The position numbers were made by a program, and so were the translations under genes. 64,000 bases of DNA from contig NZ_OEZH01000133.1 in assembly GCF_900243075.1 (NCBI RefSeq), positions 124,001-188,000 on the forward strand, written 5' to 3'. This document shows positions 1 to 9,229 of this stretch, piece after piece. Every line of letters begins with the position of its first letter. The stretch's first letter is position 1. The notes under the pieces were generated by a model that ran no database searches, was not told the origin of the DNA, and was given only the letters and a program-made list of their open reading frames with translations. This DNA is from Clostridioides difficile (GTDB lineage: Bacteria; Bacillota; Clostridia; Peptostreptococcales; Peptostreptococcaceae).

Positions 1-566
1 GGTGCAGTTCCTTCTTCAATTAACTTTAATGTTTCTTTTAAAGTTTCTGCTCCTATATTCATCATTTTATCATGAAGTTCTCCTGCTGTTATATTTTCAT
101 CAAGATTTACTTCTGTCTTTAGTATCATATCTCCAGTATCCAGACCTTCATCCATGTACATAGTTGTAACACCAGTCTTTTCTTCACCATTTATTATTAC
201 CCAATTTATAGGTGCCGCACCTCTATATTTTGGAAGTAAAGAAACATGAACATTTATACATCCAAGTCTAGGAATTTCTAATATTTCTTTTGGAAGTATC
301 TGCCCAAAAGCTACAACCACTATTACATCTGGATTTAAAGATTTCATTATATCTATAAATTCTTTATCTCTAGCCTTGATTGGTTGATATACAGGTATAT
401 TATTTCCAATTGCAAGTTCTTTTACTGGGCTCATACCCAGTTTTTTACCTCTTCCTTTTGGTTTATCTGGTTGAGTTACAACACCTAATATTTCATACTT
501 CTCATCTATTATTTTTTGTAAACAAGGAACTGCTATATCTGGAGTTCCCATAAATACTATTTTCAT
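1..566 (-). CDS. fmt: Methionyl-tRNA formyltransferase, N-terminal part (cut by window edge)
   Basis: The reading frame is open from an ATG at 566 to the left edge, giving about 188 residues without a stop, so the C-terminal third is outside the window. The start reads [16 protein letters not shown], typical of the family, and the formyl-tetrahydrofolate transferase signature [14 protein letters not shown] is present. The enzyme formylates Met-tRNA(fMet) in the cytoplasm for translation initiation. It follows def by 14 bases, the usual def-fmt pairing of enzymes that add and remove the formyl group. The identification is secure; only the end is missing. Confidence 0.96.
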   Translation of the reverse strand, partial: MKIVFMGTPDIAVPCLQKIIDEKYEILGVVTQPDKPKGRGKKLGMSPVKELAIGNNIPVYQPIKARDKEFIDIMKSLNPDVIVVVAFGQILPKEILEIPRLGCINVHVSLLPKYRGAAPINWVIINGEEKTGVTTMYMDEGLDTGDMILKTEVNLDENITAGELHDKMMNIGAETLKETLKLIEEGTA

Positions 567-580
567 CAAATCAACTCCTA

Positions 581-1021
581 CTACTTTTCTATTTTATCAA
601 CAAATAGAATTCCATCTAAGTGGTCTATTTCATGACAAAATGCTCTAGCTAAAAGTTCTTCTCCTTCTAACTCTACTGTTTCACCATTTCTATTTAAAGC
701 TCTAACTTTTACATAATTTGGTCTTCTAACCTCTCCAGCTTCTCCAACAACACTTAAACACCCTTCTTCATCTATTTGCTCTCCAGATGTTTCTATTATT
801 TCAGGATTTATAAGTTCTATAAGCTCTTCTCCAACATCTATTACTACTACTCTTTTTAAAATTCCAACTTGAGGTGCAGCTAATCCGACACCTTCTGCAT
901 CATACATAGTTTCTGCCATATCATCTAATAATTGTATTATCTTTTCATCAATTTTTTCAACCTTTTTTGATTTCTTTCTTAATACTGGTTCTCCTATTTG
1001 AACTATTTGTCTTAAAGCCAT
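581..1021 (-). CDS. def: Peptide deformylase
   Basis: The 146-residue protein carries all three family motifs: GVGLAAPQ (about 44-51), EGCLS (86-90, metal-binding Cys) and HEIDH (130-134, two metal-binding His and the catalytic Glu). It removes the N-formyl group from nascent proteins at the ribosome exit, using a divalent metal. The length is normal for a bacterial deformylase. It lies between priA and fmt in the same operon, with a purine-rich ribosome binding site just upstream of the ATG. Confidence 0.97.
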   Translation of the reverse strand: MALRQIVQIGEPVLRKKSKKVEKIDEKIIQLLDDMAETMYDAEGVGLAAPQVGILKRVVVIDVGEELIELINPEIIETSGEQIDEEGCLSVVGEAGEVRRPNYVKVRALNRNGETVELEGEELLARAFCHEIDHLDGILFVDKIEK

Positions 1022-1038
1022 TGTACTTCCTCCTAAAT

Positions 1039-3528
1039 TTATAATACACTATTTGGATTAATATCTATAGATACATTGATATTCTTATCAAATATCAAAT
1101 CTCGTTTTGTTATACATATATATTTTATTATACCCTTTAACAGATTAATTTCAATATTTTCATCTTTAAAGAGTATTTGCCATCTATAATTTTGATTTAT
1201 TTTTGATATTGAACATGGGTTTGGTCCTAATATAAATCCTAAATCATTTATACCCCTTTTTTCTAATAAATAAATCAATGATGCATGCATATTTTTTATA
1301 TTTTTTACCACTAACCTCTCATCTTCACCACTAACAACTACACTCAACATGTTATTAAAAGGAGAATATCCAAATGCTTTTCTTATTTTTATCTCATCCT
1401 CATAAAAACCTTCATAATCATATTCAATAGCATGCTTAATAGCATAGTGTTCAGTATCATAGGTTTGAAGCACTACTTTTCCTTCTTTATCTGCTCTCCC
1501 TGCTCTTCCAGAAACTTGAGTTATCAATTGAAATGTAGTTTCAAAACTTTTAAAATCTGGAAAATTTAGTATCATATCTGCAGATAAAATACCTACTAAA
1601 GTTACATTCTCAAAATCCAGCCCTTTACTTAACATCTGCGTTCCAATCAGTACATTAGCTTCTTTATCTTTGAATTTATTTAGTATCTCATCTAAAGCAC
1701 CTTTTTTTGAAGTTGTATCCTTATCCATTCTCAAAGTTTTTATATCTGGAAAAATATATTTTAATTCCTCCTCAATTTTTTGAGTTCCAACTCCAAATGG
1801 TTTAACATAATTACTTTTACATTCAGGACACTCTTTTGGAATTTCTTTCTCATATCCACAATAGTGGCATCTTCCAGTATTACTTTTCTTATGATAAGTT
1901 AAAGATATATCACAATTTTCACATTGGAACACATATCCACACTTTCTACAAGATACAAAATTTGCATAACCTCTTCTATTTAAAAACAGTATTACTTGAC
2001 TATTTTCTTCAATCGCACAACTTATTTCTTTTTGGAGTTTCAGACTAAATATACTTCTATTGCCTTTATCTAGTTCATCTTTCATGTCTACCACTTCAAT
2101 ATTTGGAAGAGGTTTATCATTTGCTCTCCTCTTTATATTTATAAGTTTGTATTCACCTGATTTTGCCCTATAATACTCTTCAATTGAAGGTGTTGCTGAA
2201 CCTAAAATAAGAGTTAAATTATTTTTTAATGCCATAAATCTAGCCACTTCTATAGCATTAAATTTTGGATTTTTCTCAGACTTATATGATGACTCATGAA
2301 ATTCATCAATTATTATCAATCCTAAAGAATTAAAAGGTGCAAATAGAGCCGACCTAGCTCCAATTAAAACTCTTACTTTCCCTGCTTTGACAGCCTTATA
2401 AACATCATGTTTTTCTCCTTCAGATAGTTTACTGTGAAACACTCCAACTAAATCTCCAAACCTACTTTTTAGCCTATCTATTGTTTGAGGAGTTAATGCT
2501 ATCTCTGGAACTAAGAATATACTATCTAGACCTTGACTTAATGCAAATTCTATTATTTCCATATAAACTTCAGTTTTTCCACTTCCAGTTACTCCATGAA
2601 TTAAGTATGGTTTTTTATTATCCATAAACATATTCGACTTTATCTCATCAACCGCTTGTTGTTGCTCATTGTTTAATTTTATACTTTTTGATATGGATTT
2701 GTAAATACTTTTTGGTTCTCTATAATAGTCCTTAAATTCTAGGGTTATCAACTTTTTCTTACTTAAAGAATTTACACTTTGTTTTGAAGCATTTAATAAA
2801 TCCAATAAATCATTTATCTCTACATGTTCATTATGTTTAAGAAAACTTAATATTTCTTTTTGTTTACTTCCTACATTTATTTTATTTTGTTCTATATAAT
2901 CATCAATTTTATCACTTTCCAAACTCAAAGATATATAACATACTTTCTTCTCGTTCTTGTGATTTTTGTATTCCCAACATAGTTTTATAATTCCATTTTT
3001 ATTCATTGTATATAAAGAACTATTTAGATTTGGTATATATTTTAACTTTTCAACCTTAAGTTTTCCTTTACTATTAATTACTTTTTCTACTATCTCTCTA
3101 TTTTTATCACTTAAAGTTGATATTTTTTCATTTAATTCAATATCGTTTAATCCACTTAAATTTTCACCCAATAAGATTACTTTATAATTATTTAGTTTGT
3201 ATCCTTTTGGATATATCAAATTTATACATTCTATATAGGTACACAAATATCTATTTTTCATCCAATAAACCAATTCTAAGTCTTCTTCTCTAAATATTGG
3301 ATTTTCATCCAATACATCAATAATTTCTTTTATTTTTATTTTTTCATCTAAACTATCTGTAAATTGAAATACAAAGGCTTCTGTTGGTTTATTACCTTTT
3401 CCAAATGGCACTAATATTCTGTGTCCAACGCTTATAACCTCAGATAAAAATACAGGAATTTGATATGTAAATAAATTATCTGTGTATATAGTATTACTTC
3501 TAACTATTACCTTTGCATATTTTTTCAT
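1039..3528 (-). CDS. priA: Primosomal protein N' (replication restart helicase PriA)
   Basis: This 829-residue DEAH-type 3'-5' helicase restarts stalled replication forks. Visible features are Walker [10 protein letters not shown] (about 312-320), a DExH box reading DEFH (408-411, where most PriA proteins have DEEH), helicase motif GSATPS (443-448) and eight zinc-binding cysteines in CxxC pairs (527/530, 536/539, 554/557, 567/570). The frame is open 36 bases further upstream, but the ATG at 3528 has an AGAGG ribosome binding site at good spacing while the upstream ATG has none, so the shorter form is preferred. It sits in the coaBC-priA-def-fmt order common in Firmicutes. Confidence 0.96.
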   Translation of the reverse strand: MKKYAKVIVRSNTIYTDNLFTYQIPVFLSEVISVGHRILVPFGKGNKPTEAFVFQFTDSLDEKIKIKEIIDVLDENPIFREEDLELVYWMKNRYLCTYIECINLIYPKGYKLNNYKVILLGENLSGLNDIELNEKISTLSDKNREIVEKVINSKGKLKVEKLKYIPNLNSSLYTMNKNGIIKLCWEYKNHKNEKKVCYISLSLESDKIDDYIEQNKINVGSKQKEILSFLKHNEHVEINDLLDLLNASKQSVNSLSKKKLITLEFKDYYREPKSIYKSISKSIKLNNEQQQAVDEIKSNMFMDNKKPYLIHGVTGSGKTEVYMEIIEFALSQGLDSIFLVPEIALTPQTIDRLKSRFGDLVGVFHSKLSEGEKHDVYKAVKAGKVRVLIGARSALFAPFNSLGLIIIDEFHESSYKSEKNPKFNAIEVARFMALKNNLTLILGSATPSIEEYYRAKSGEYKLINIKRRANDKPLPNIEVVDMKDELDKGNRSIFSLKLQKEISCAIEENSQVILFLNRRGYANFVSCRKCGYVFQCENCDISLTYHKKSNTGRCHYCGYEKEIPKECPECKSNYVKPFGVGTQKIEEELKYIFPDIKTLRMDKDTTSKKGALDEILNKFKDKEANVLIGTQMLSKGLDFENVTLVGILSADMILNFPDFKSFETTFQLITQVSGRAGRADKEGKVVLQTYDTEHYAIKHAIEYDYEGFYEDEIKIRKAFGYSPFNNMLSVVVSGEDERLVVKNIKNMHASLIYLLEKRGINDLGFILGPNPCSISKINQNYRWQILFKDENIEINLLKGIIKYICITKRDLIFDKNINVSIDINPNSVL

Positions 3529-3660
3529 TGTAAAACCTCTACTTAAATTTAATCTACTGTTCATATTCTAATATATAAACAATTTCAAGTTATTAACAAT
3601 ATTAACTCTATTTTAATAATTAACTATTAGTTATATTTTATACTTTATGACAAAATAAAT

Positions 3661-3728
3661 GCTGAAAACTACAATTTAACTGACATTTGCGAGTTTTTAC
3701 TCGCTAAAATTAAATTGCAGCTTTCAGC
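3661..3728. repeat. Long imperfect hairpin between priA and coaBC
   Basis: The arms GCTGAAAACTACAATTTAA and TTAAATTGCAGCTTTCAGC are complementary apart from a few positions that can form G-U pairs on one strand. The centre carries a separate perfect GCGAGT-TTTT-ACTCGC hairpin (3689-3704). The element fills most of the 247-base gap between the coaBC stop and the priA start. There is no U-run on the minus strand, so it is not an ordinary intrinsic terminator; an mRNA-processing or regulatory structure, or a small dispersed palindromic repeat, is possible. Confidence 0.6.
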
Positions 3729-3775
3729 CACTTTAGCTGTGATAAAATACACAAATATCATATTTAAAAAAGGTC

Positions 3776-4975
3776 TTATTTCTCAAGCAATGCTTTAATT
3801 TTATTTAAAATAACATTGGCTACTTCTTCTTTTTTCATTTTAGGATACTCAGTAATATTTCCTTCTACATCTATTATTTTTACAATATTAGTATCAGCTC
3901 TAAAACCAGCACCCTCTTTAGTTAAATCATTTGCCACAATAAAATCTAGATTTTTCTTTTTTATTTTTCCTTTGGCATGTTCTATAAGGTCATTAGTTTC
4001 AGCTGCAAATCCTACTAATATCTTATCTTCTTTTATTTTTCCTATTTCATAAGCAATATCATAATTCCTACTTAGTTCTATTGATAAATCATCATTCTTC
4101 TTTTTAATTTTCTTGTCAGAATAAGTTTTTGGTTTATAATCTGCAACTGCTGCACTTTGAATTACTATTTTATTTTCACTTAAATTTGATACTACTGCTT
4201 CATATAAATCTTGTGCTGACTCTATTTGAACAAACTTTTTAAGGTTTTGTGGAATAGAAAGATTTGTAGGACCTGATATTAATGTTACATCAGCACCTCT
4301 AGATATAGCTTCTCTTGCTATAGAATATCCCATTTTTCCAGAAGACCTATTAGTTAGATATCTTACTGGGTCTATACTTTCTACAGTTGGGCCAGCTGTA
4401 ACTATTATACTTTGACCTTTTAAATCTTGCTCTTTAGTAAGATTAGCTAAAACTTCCTCCACTATTACATCTGGATTAGCTAGTTTACCTGCTCCAATAT
4501 CTCCACATGCAAGTCTTCCACTTTCTGGTTCAATAAATTTATATCCAAAGCTCTTTAAAGTTTGTATATTTTTTTGTACAATTGGATTTTCATACATATT
4601 AGTATTCATAGCTGGTGCCATCAGAACCTGTGCTTTGGTTGCCATAACAGTAGTTGTTAACATATCGTCAGCTATACCATTTGCAATCTTTCCTATAACA
4701 TTTGCACTTGCTGGCACTATTAAGAATAAATCTGCTTTTTTTGCTAATGATATATGCTCAACTTCCCAAGTTTTTGGTTCTTCAAACATATCTTCTACTA
4801 CATAATTTTGACTCAGTGATTGAAATGTAAGTGGTTTAACAAATTCTGTTGCTGATTTTGTCATTATAACATGGATATTTGCATTTAGTTTTTTTAACTT
4901 ACTTACAACATCACAAGCCTTATATGCAGCTATTCCGCCGCTTATGCCAATTACAACAGTTTTATCTTTTAGCAT
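3776..4975 (-). CDS. coaBC: Bifunctional phosphopantothenoylcysteine decarboxylase/phosphopantothenate-cysteine ligase
   Basis: The protein has 399 residues from the ATG at 4975, which has an AGGAGTAAGGTC leader; the open frame extends further upstream but into rpoZ, so that start is rejected. The N-terminal FMN-dependent CoaC domain shows GISGGIAAYK, the PAMN motif (PAMNTNMYENP) and CGDIGAGKLA with the catalytic Cys. The CoaB ligase half begins near TAGPTVESIDPVRYL and contains NRSSGKMG and a KKKNLDFIVAND stretch. It performs two successive steps of coenzyme A synthesis. It starts 4 bases after rpoZ ends, so the genes are cotranscribed. Confidence 0.97.
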   Translation of the reverse strand: MLKDKTVVIGISGGIAAYKACDVVSKLKKLNANIHVIMTKSATEFVKPLTFQSLSQNYVVEDMFEEPKTWEVEHISLAKKADLFLIVPASANVIGKIANGIADDMLTTTVMATKAQVLMAPAMNTNMYENPIVQKNIQTLKSFGYKFIEPESGRLACGDIGAGKLANPDVIVEEVLANLTKEQDLKGQSIIVTAGPTVESIDPVRYLTNRSSGKMGYSIAREAISRGADVTLISGPTNLSIPQNLKKFVQIESAQDLYEAVVSNLSENKIVIQSAAVADYKPKTYSDKKIKKKNDDLSIELSRNYDIAYEIGKIKEDKILVGFAAETNDLIEHAKGKIKKKNLDFIVANDLTKEGAGFRADTNIVKIIDVEGNITEYPKMKKEEVANVILNKIKALLEK

Positions 4976-4979
4976 GACC

Positions 4980-5246
4980 TTACTCCTCTTCTGAAATTTG
5001 TTGGTGTTGCTCAGCATGGTGTCTAGCTTCTTCGATTTCTATTTCTTCCTCTGTCAATAATCTATATGTTATTTTTCCACTTGCAACTTCTTTAGTTGCT
5101 ACACATACAGGTTTTTCCTTAGCTTTATTTGAAACATATGGTTCTTCTCCATCAATTAATTTTCTTGCTCTCTTTGAAACAGTTCCTACTAAATAGTATC
5201 TGTTGTCTATTTTTTCTAGTACCTCATTGATAGATGGTTTTAACAT
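4980..5246 (-). CDS. rpoZ: RNA polymerase omega subunit
   Basis: This 88-residue protein begins MLKPSINEVLEKIDNRYYLV and contains the conserved SKRARKL segment that packs against the beta-prime subunit. The acidic, His/Gln-rich C-terminal tail (EEARHHAEQHQQ) is variable in the family. Omega helps assemble and stabilise RNA polymerase. The gmk-rpoZ-coaBC order with 2-4 base gaps is characteristic of Firmicutes and supports the assignment of so short a protein. Confidence 0.95.
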   Translation of the reverse strand: MLKPSINEVLEKIDNRYYLVGTVSKRARKLIDGEEPYVSNKAKEKPVCVATKEVASGKITYRLLTEEEIEIEEARHHAEQHQQISEEE

Positions 5247-5248
5247 AA

Positions 5249-5866
5249 TTATAATTCCTCCTTGAATTTCTCTATTATAATATTTTTATATCTGCTAACT
5301 TTATTCTTTTCAGATGATATTATACCTTCTATTTCTTTAGCAGATGTTTTTACATCTTCATTAAATATAAAATAATCATAATCCTTAATCATTTTAATTT
5401 CTTCATATGCACAACTAAATCTCTTCTCTATTTCAGCTTCTGTTTCTGTACCTCTTCCAACAATTCTATTTTTTAATTCTTTAAGTGATGGTGGTAGTAC
5501 AAATATAAATACTCCCTCTGGACAAACTTCTTTTATTTGTTTTGCTCCTTGCATTTCAATTTCTAATAGTACATCCTGTCCTCTTTCTAAACATTCCATT
5601 ATTGCTGCTTTTGGAGTCCCATAAAAATTATCATAAATTTGAGCATACTCCAAAAACTCACCTTTTTTTATCATTTCTTCAAACTTTTCCTTGCTTATGA
5701 AGAAATAATTTACTCCATCAACTTCTCCAGTTCTTGGTTTTCTTGTAGTAGCTGATACAGAAAGTTTTATTGTATCATTTTCTTTAAGTAGTTCTTTGCA
5801 AATAGTACCTTTTCCTGCACCTGATGGTCCTGATACAACTAGCAATAATCCTTTTTTCGCAAACAT
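5249..5866 (-). CDS. gmk: Guanylate kinase
   Basis: The 205-residue protein has the P-loop GPSGAGKG (13-20), the GMP-binding segment SVSATTRKPRTGEVDGVNY and the lid-region RIVGRGTETE. It phosphorylates GMP to GDP in the cytoplasm and so feeds GTP, dGTP and alarmone pools. It lies 2 bases upstream of rpoZ and 29 bases after yicC. In Bacillus the remA gene normally sits between yicC and gmk; it is absent here. Confidence 0.97.
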   Translation of the reverse strand: MFAKKGLLLVVSGPSGAGKGTICKELLKENDTIKLSVSATTRKPRTGEVDGVNYFFISKEKFEEMIKKGEFLEYAQIYDNFYGTPKAAIMECLERGQDVLLEIEMQGAKQIKEVCPEGVFIFVLPPSLKELKNRIVGRGTETEAEIEKRFSCAYEEIKMIKDYDYFIFNEDVKTSAKEIEGIISSEKNKVSRYKNIIIEKFKEEL

Positions 5867-5895
5867 TTAAGCATTCCCCTTCTAATATTGTATTC

Positions 5896-6777
5896 TTACT
5901 CTATATTTTGTATTTGTTCTCTTATTTTTTCTAATTCGCTTTTTACTTCCACTACTAAATTAGTTATATTTATGTCAGATGACTTCGAACCTATAGTGTT
6001 AGTTTCTCTATTCATCTCTTGTATTAAGAAATCTATTTTTCTACCTATAGAGTCGTCTTTAAATATAGTATTTTTAAGTTGACCTATATGACTTTTAAAT
6101 CTAACTATTTCTTCTGTTATACTGCTTTTATCTGCATATATTGCAACTTCTTGTGCTAATCTATTCTCATCTATTATACTAGGGTCATCCAACAATTCAC
6201 TTATTCTCAAATTCAATTTTTCTCTATAATCTTCTACAACACTACTTGAATATTTTTCAATTTCTTCTATGTGATTTTTTAATAAATCACATCTCATGGT
6301 AATATCTTCAGCTAATTTTTTACCTTCTTCACTTCTCATTTCTCTTAATTTGATTAATGCATCTTCAACTGCTTGATTCAACATTGACCATAATAAATCT
6401 TCATCTTCTTCTTTTTCTTCTATTTTCACAATATCAGGAAACTTTGCAACATTCATAACACTAATATCATCTATAATGTCAAATTTATTTTTTATTTCTT
6501 TTAGTATATCTATATATTGAGATGCTAATCCCTCATCAAAGTTTAAGTTTACATCTTCTTTGCCTAATAAGTCAAATTTTATGTATAAATCTACTCTTCC
6601 TCTTTTTACATAATTTTTTACTAAATTTCTAACCTTATCCTCTAAAAATGAAATTTTTCTTGGAAGACGTATGTTTATATCTGAATACTTATGATTTATT
6701 GTTTTACACTCTACTAAAAAGTAATAATTATCATCTTTGTATTCTCCTCTTCCAAAACCAGTCATACTTATAGCCAT
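5896..6777 (-). CDS. YicC/YloC family endoribonuclease
   Basis: The protein has 293 residues and starts MAISMTGFGRGEY, the hallmark of the YicC family (YicC-like N-terminal domain followed by DUF1773). The C-terminal half contains the conserved EVAIYADKSSITEEIVRF and a KIDFLIQEMNRETNTIGSK stretch. YicC-type proteins have been described as endoribonucleases acting on small RNAs. The gene is directly between dapF (3-base gap) and gmk, so it belongs to the same transcription unit. Confidence 0.9.
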   Translation of the reverse strand: MAISMTGFGRGEYKDDNYYFLVECKTINHKYSDINIRLPRKISFLEDKVRNLVKNYVKRGRVDLYIKFDLLGKEDVNLNFDEGLASQYIDILKEIKNKFDIIDDISVMNVAKFPDIVKIEEKEEDEDLLWSMLNQAVEDALIKLREMRSEEGKKLAEDITMRCDLLKNHIEEIEKYSSSVVEDYREKLNLRISELLDDPSIIDENRLAQEVAIYADKSSITEEIVRFKSHIGQLKNTIFKDDSIGRKIDFLIQEMNRETNTIGSKSSDINITNLVVEVKSELEKIREQIQNIE

Positions 6778-6780
6778 TAA

Positions 6781-7611
6781 TTAAACCTCCAAAACACCTT
6801 CACATATTTTTACTGCTGGACCTGTCATATAATAGAAATCTCCTATATCTATTTTAACTGTTCCACCTTGAGAAGTTACATTTACACTACTTTCTACCAT
6901 GTTAAGCAAATTACATATTATTGCTGATGCAGTCATACCAGTACCACAACCTAAAGTATATCCGCAACCTCTTTCCCATGTGTAAACATGTATATTATAC
7001 TTATCTTCTACCTTTACAAAATTTACATTCGTTTTTTTAGGAAATATTTTATTATTTTCAATCTCTTTTCCATACTTACAAACATCATCTACATCTAACT
7101 CATCTACTATAACTACTGTATGAGGAACTCCCATCAACATAGAAGTAACCTTAAATTCCCTATCTAAAACTTTTATACTTTCTTGCACAAAACATTCTTT
7201 ATCTGTAGATACAGGGACATCTTTAGCTATAAAACTTCCTTCTCCCATATTGACTCTTATGGAGTTTATTTCTCCATTAATAAGATTTATTTTTATATCT
7301 TTTACACCATCTAATGTATCTACTGTAAAATTTTCTTTTTTAACTATACCATTATCATAAACAAATTTACAAAAACATCTAAGACCATTTCCACACATTG
7401 CTGCTCTTGAGCCATCAGAATTGTAATATACCATTTCTACATCTGCAACTTTTGAATCTTTCACAACTAACAATCCATCCGCCCCTACAGAAAATCTTCT
7501 ATGACATACTTTTTTTGCTAAAATAGTATAATTTGATGGATTTATATGGTCGAATCTTCCATCTATTGCAATAAAATCATTCCCTATTCCATGTAGTTTC
7601 CAAAATTTCAT
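6781..7611 (-). CDS. dapF: Diaminopimelate epimerase family protein (DapF-like)
   Basis: The 276-residue protein has both halves of the PLP-independent racemase fold: GNDF near the N-terminus, catalytic Cys73 in MCGNGLRC, and catalytic Cys222 in LGCGTG. The expected role is interconversion of LL- and meso-diaminopimelate for lysine and peptidoglycan. Two active-site positions look unusual: the conserved ERGxGETxACGTG reads ERGCGYTLGCGTG (Tyr218 where Glu is usual), and the segment before Cys73 reads DGSRAAMCGNG. No other lysine gene is nearby; it heads the yicC-gmk operon. A related amino-acid racemase is possible, so the symbol is given by family only. Confidence 0.8.
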   Translation of the reverse strand: MKFWKLHGIGNDFIAIDGRFDHINPSNYTILAKKVCHRRFSVGADGLLVVKDSKVADVEMVYYNSDGSRAAMCGNGLRCFCKFVYDNGIVKKENFTVDTLDGVKDIKINLINGEINSIRVNMGEGSFIAKDVPVSTDKECFVQESIKVLDREFKVTSMLMGVPHTVVIVDELDVDDVCKYGKEIENNKIFPKKTNVNFVKVEDKYNIHVYTWERGCGYTLGCGTGMTASAIICNLLNMVESSVNVTSQGGTVKIDIGDFYYMTGPAVKICEGVLEV

Positions 7612-7655
7612 AAGTATCGCTCCTTCGTAAATTAACGCTTAAACTATTATAACAT

Positions 7656-7689
7656 AAAAAAATTCCCATAAACTTATAATTTATGGGAA
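7656..7689 (-). terminator. Rho-independent terminator downstream of ltaE
   Basis: A perfect 10-bp stem, TTCCCATAAA (7663-7672) and TTTATGGGAA (7680-7689), has a 7-base loop and is followed on the minus strand by a run of T residues. It lies between the threonine aldolase gene and dapF and separates their transcripts. Confidence 0.8.
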
Positions 7690-7694
7690 AAGTT

Positions 7695-7744
7695 TTGTAA
7701 TGACAACTATAATTTGAGGATGTGAGGGAGAGTTGCCATTACAA
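7695..7744. repeat. Inverted repeat beside the ltaE terminator
   Basis: TTGTAATGACAACT (7695-7708) and AGTTGCCATTACAA (7731-7744) are complementary at 13 of 14 positions and enclose a 22-base loop that is purine-rich on the plus strand. It lies just ahead of the terminator in the ltaE 3' region. The function is unknown; an RNA stem-loop or protein site is possible. Confidence 0.5.
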
Positions 7745-7900
7745 TTAGGGTAATTATATTATGTTTTAAGCTAGTTCTTTCTATGTTTATATAATAATAT
7801 TTCCATATGAATTTTATGTATAGTTTGTTTAAACTGTATATGAATTTTTAAAATAAAATACTCAACATGCTAGATTTAATTCTTATTTAATACATACATA

Positions 7901-8935
7901 TTAACATACAGCTATTAACTCTTTAAGTGTTTTTAAAACATAATTTAAATCTTCTCTAGTAATATCTACATGAGTTACAAATCTGTACTCCCCATTTTCC
8001 ATTTTATTAATTTTTATATTTCTTTCAAAAAACTCTTTTATTAAAACATCTTCTTTTATGACATCTTCATTCATTTTAAAGAATACCATACTTAAGTCTG
8101 GGTTAGTGTTATTTACTTCAATACCTTCAATTTTATCTAACTCACAAGCTAAATATTTTGCATTTTCATGGTCTTCATTTAATCTTAGTGTCATTTTTTC
8201 AATAGCGATTATACCAGCAGCTGCAACTATACCAACTTGTCTCATTCCCCCACCCATAACTTTTTGCTTTCTTCTAGCTTTTGCTATAAATTCTTTACTT
8301 CCAGCAAGTATAGAACCCATTGGTGCAGCTAAACCTTTTGATACACAGAACATAACACTATCACAACACTTTGCTATTTCTTTAGCTTCTACACCTAAAG
8401 TTAATGCTGCATTGAATAATCTTGCTCCATCCAGATGTACTGGTAAGTTATGCTTCTCAGCTATTTTTTTAATTTCTCTTAAATTATCAAGACTCACAAC
8501 AGTTCCACCTGAATATGCATTTTCTACACATATAAGACCTGTCTGTGGTTCATGTATGTCATCTCTTCTAATTGCCTTTTCAACAAGTTCAGGATTAAGT
8601 GCTCCATTTTCATCTTCATCTATAGTTCTAAGTTGAACTCCAGCTATTACAGCAGGTGCTCCAACCTCATGAGTTACAATGTGATAACCTTTACCAATAA
8701 TGATTTCTTGACCTCTCAGACAGTGAGTAAATAAAGCTAACTGATTTCCAAAAGTCCCACTTGGAAGAAAAATTGCATCTTCTTTTCCAACTTTAGCTGC
8801 TGCTAATTCTTCAAGTTTATTTACCGTAGGGTCATCTCTAAAGATTGAATCTCCAACAGGAGCCTTTGCCATAGCTTCTCTCATTTCATCAGTAGGCATA
8901 GTAACAGTATCACTTCTTAAATCAATAAATTTCAT
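7901..8935 (-). CDS. ltaE: Low-specificity L-threonine aldolase
   Basis: This 344-residue PLP enzyme of fold type I starts MKFIDLRSDTVTMPTDEMREAM. It has the conserved HLDGARLF (Asp169 contacting the PLP ring) and CVSKGLAAPMGS with Lys200 as the PLP-binding lysine. It cleaves L-threonine or allo-threonine to glycine and acetaldehyde, which would supply glycine for reductive Stickland metabolism in this kind of organism. The gene is monocistronic, with its own terminator at 7656-7689 and a divergent plus-strand gene upstream. Confidence 0.95.
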   Translation of the reverse strand: MKFIDLRSDTVTMPTDEMREAMAKAPVGDSIFRDDPTVNKLEELAAAKVGKEDAIFLPSGTFGNQLALFTHCLRGQEIIIGKGYHIVTHEVGAPAVIAGVQLRTIDEDENGALNPELVEKAIRRDDIHEPQTGLICVENAYSGGTVVSLDNLREIKKIAEKHNLPVHLDGARLFNAALTLGVEAKEIAKCCDSVMFCVSKGLAAPMGSILAGSKEFIAKARRKQKVMGGGMRQVGIVAAAGIIAIEKMTLRLNEDHENAKYLACELDKIEGIEVNNTNPDLSMVFFKMNEDVIKEDVLIKEFFERNIKINKMENGEYRFVTHVDITREDLNYVLKTLKELIAVC

Positions 8936-9229
8936 TTTTTCAACCTTCTTTCATATTTATAGACTATACACTTTTAAAATTTATTTATTTTTGTAGAGTT
9001 TATATTTTTATTAAGTTACTCTTTACATAATAATTATACTATATTTGTTTTATATTTAAGCAAATTTAAATTATTAATTTTTAAAATATACTGACTAGCC
9101 TTCTGTGAGTATATCATGTAAGTATAATATATTAATCCATGTTGTTTAAATTCCCCCTAGTCATAGAGCATATATTATGTGTATAATTAATTTACTGACT
9201 TATTTTAGTCAAAGAAAGGGGTGCTATAT

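Noticed and set aside
1039-3528. PriA DEFH instead of DEEH as a loss of function
   Set aside because: The essential Asp, Glu and His of the DExH box are kept and all other motifs are intact, so normal activity is expected.
8058-8636. Plus-strand open frame of 192 codons inside ltaE
   Set aside because: It is the reverse-frame shadow of the well-supported threonine aldolase gene, with no start signal or recognisable protein.
9130-9221. CCCCCT upstream of rqcH as an anti-ribosome-binding-site switch
   Set aside because: Only five bases can pair with AGGGG, and no alternative partner is evident, so there is too little to support regulation.
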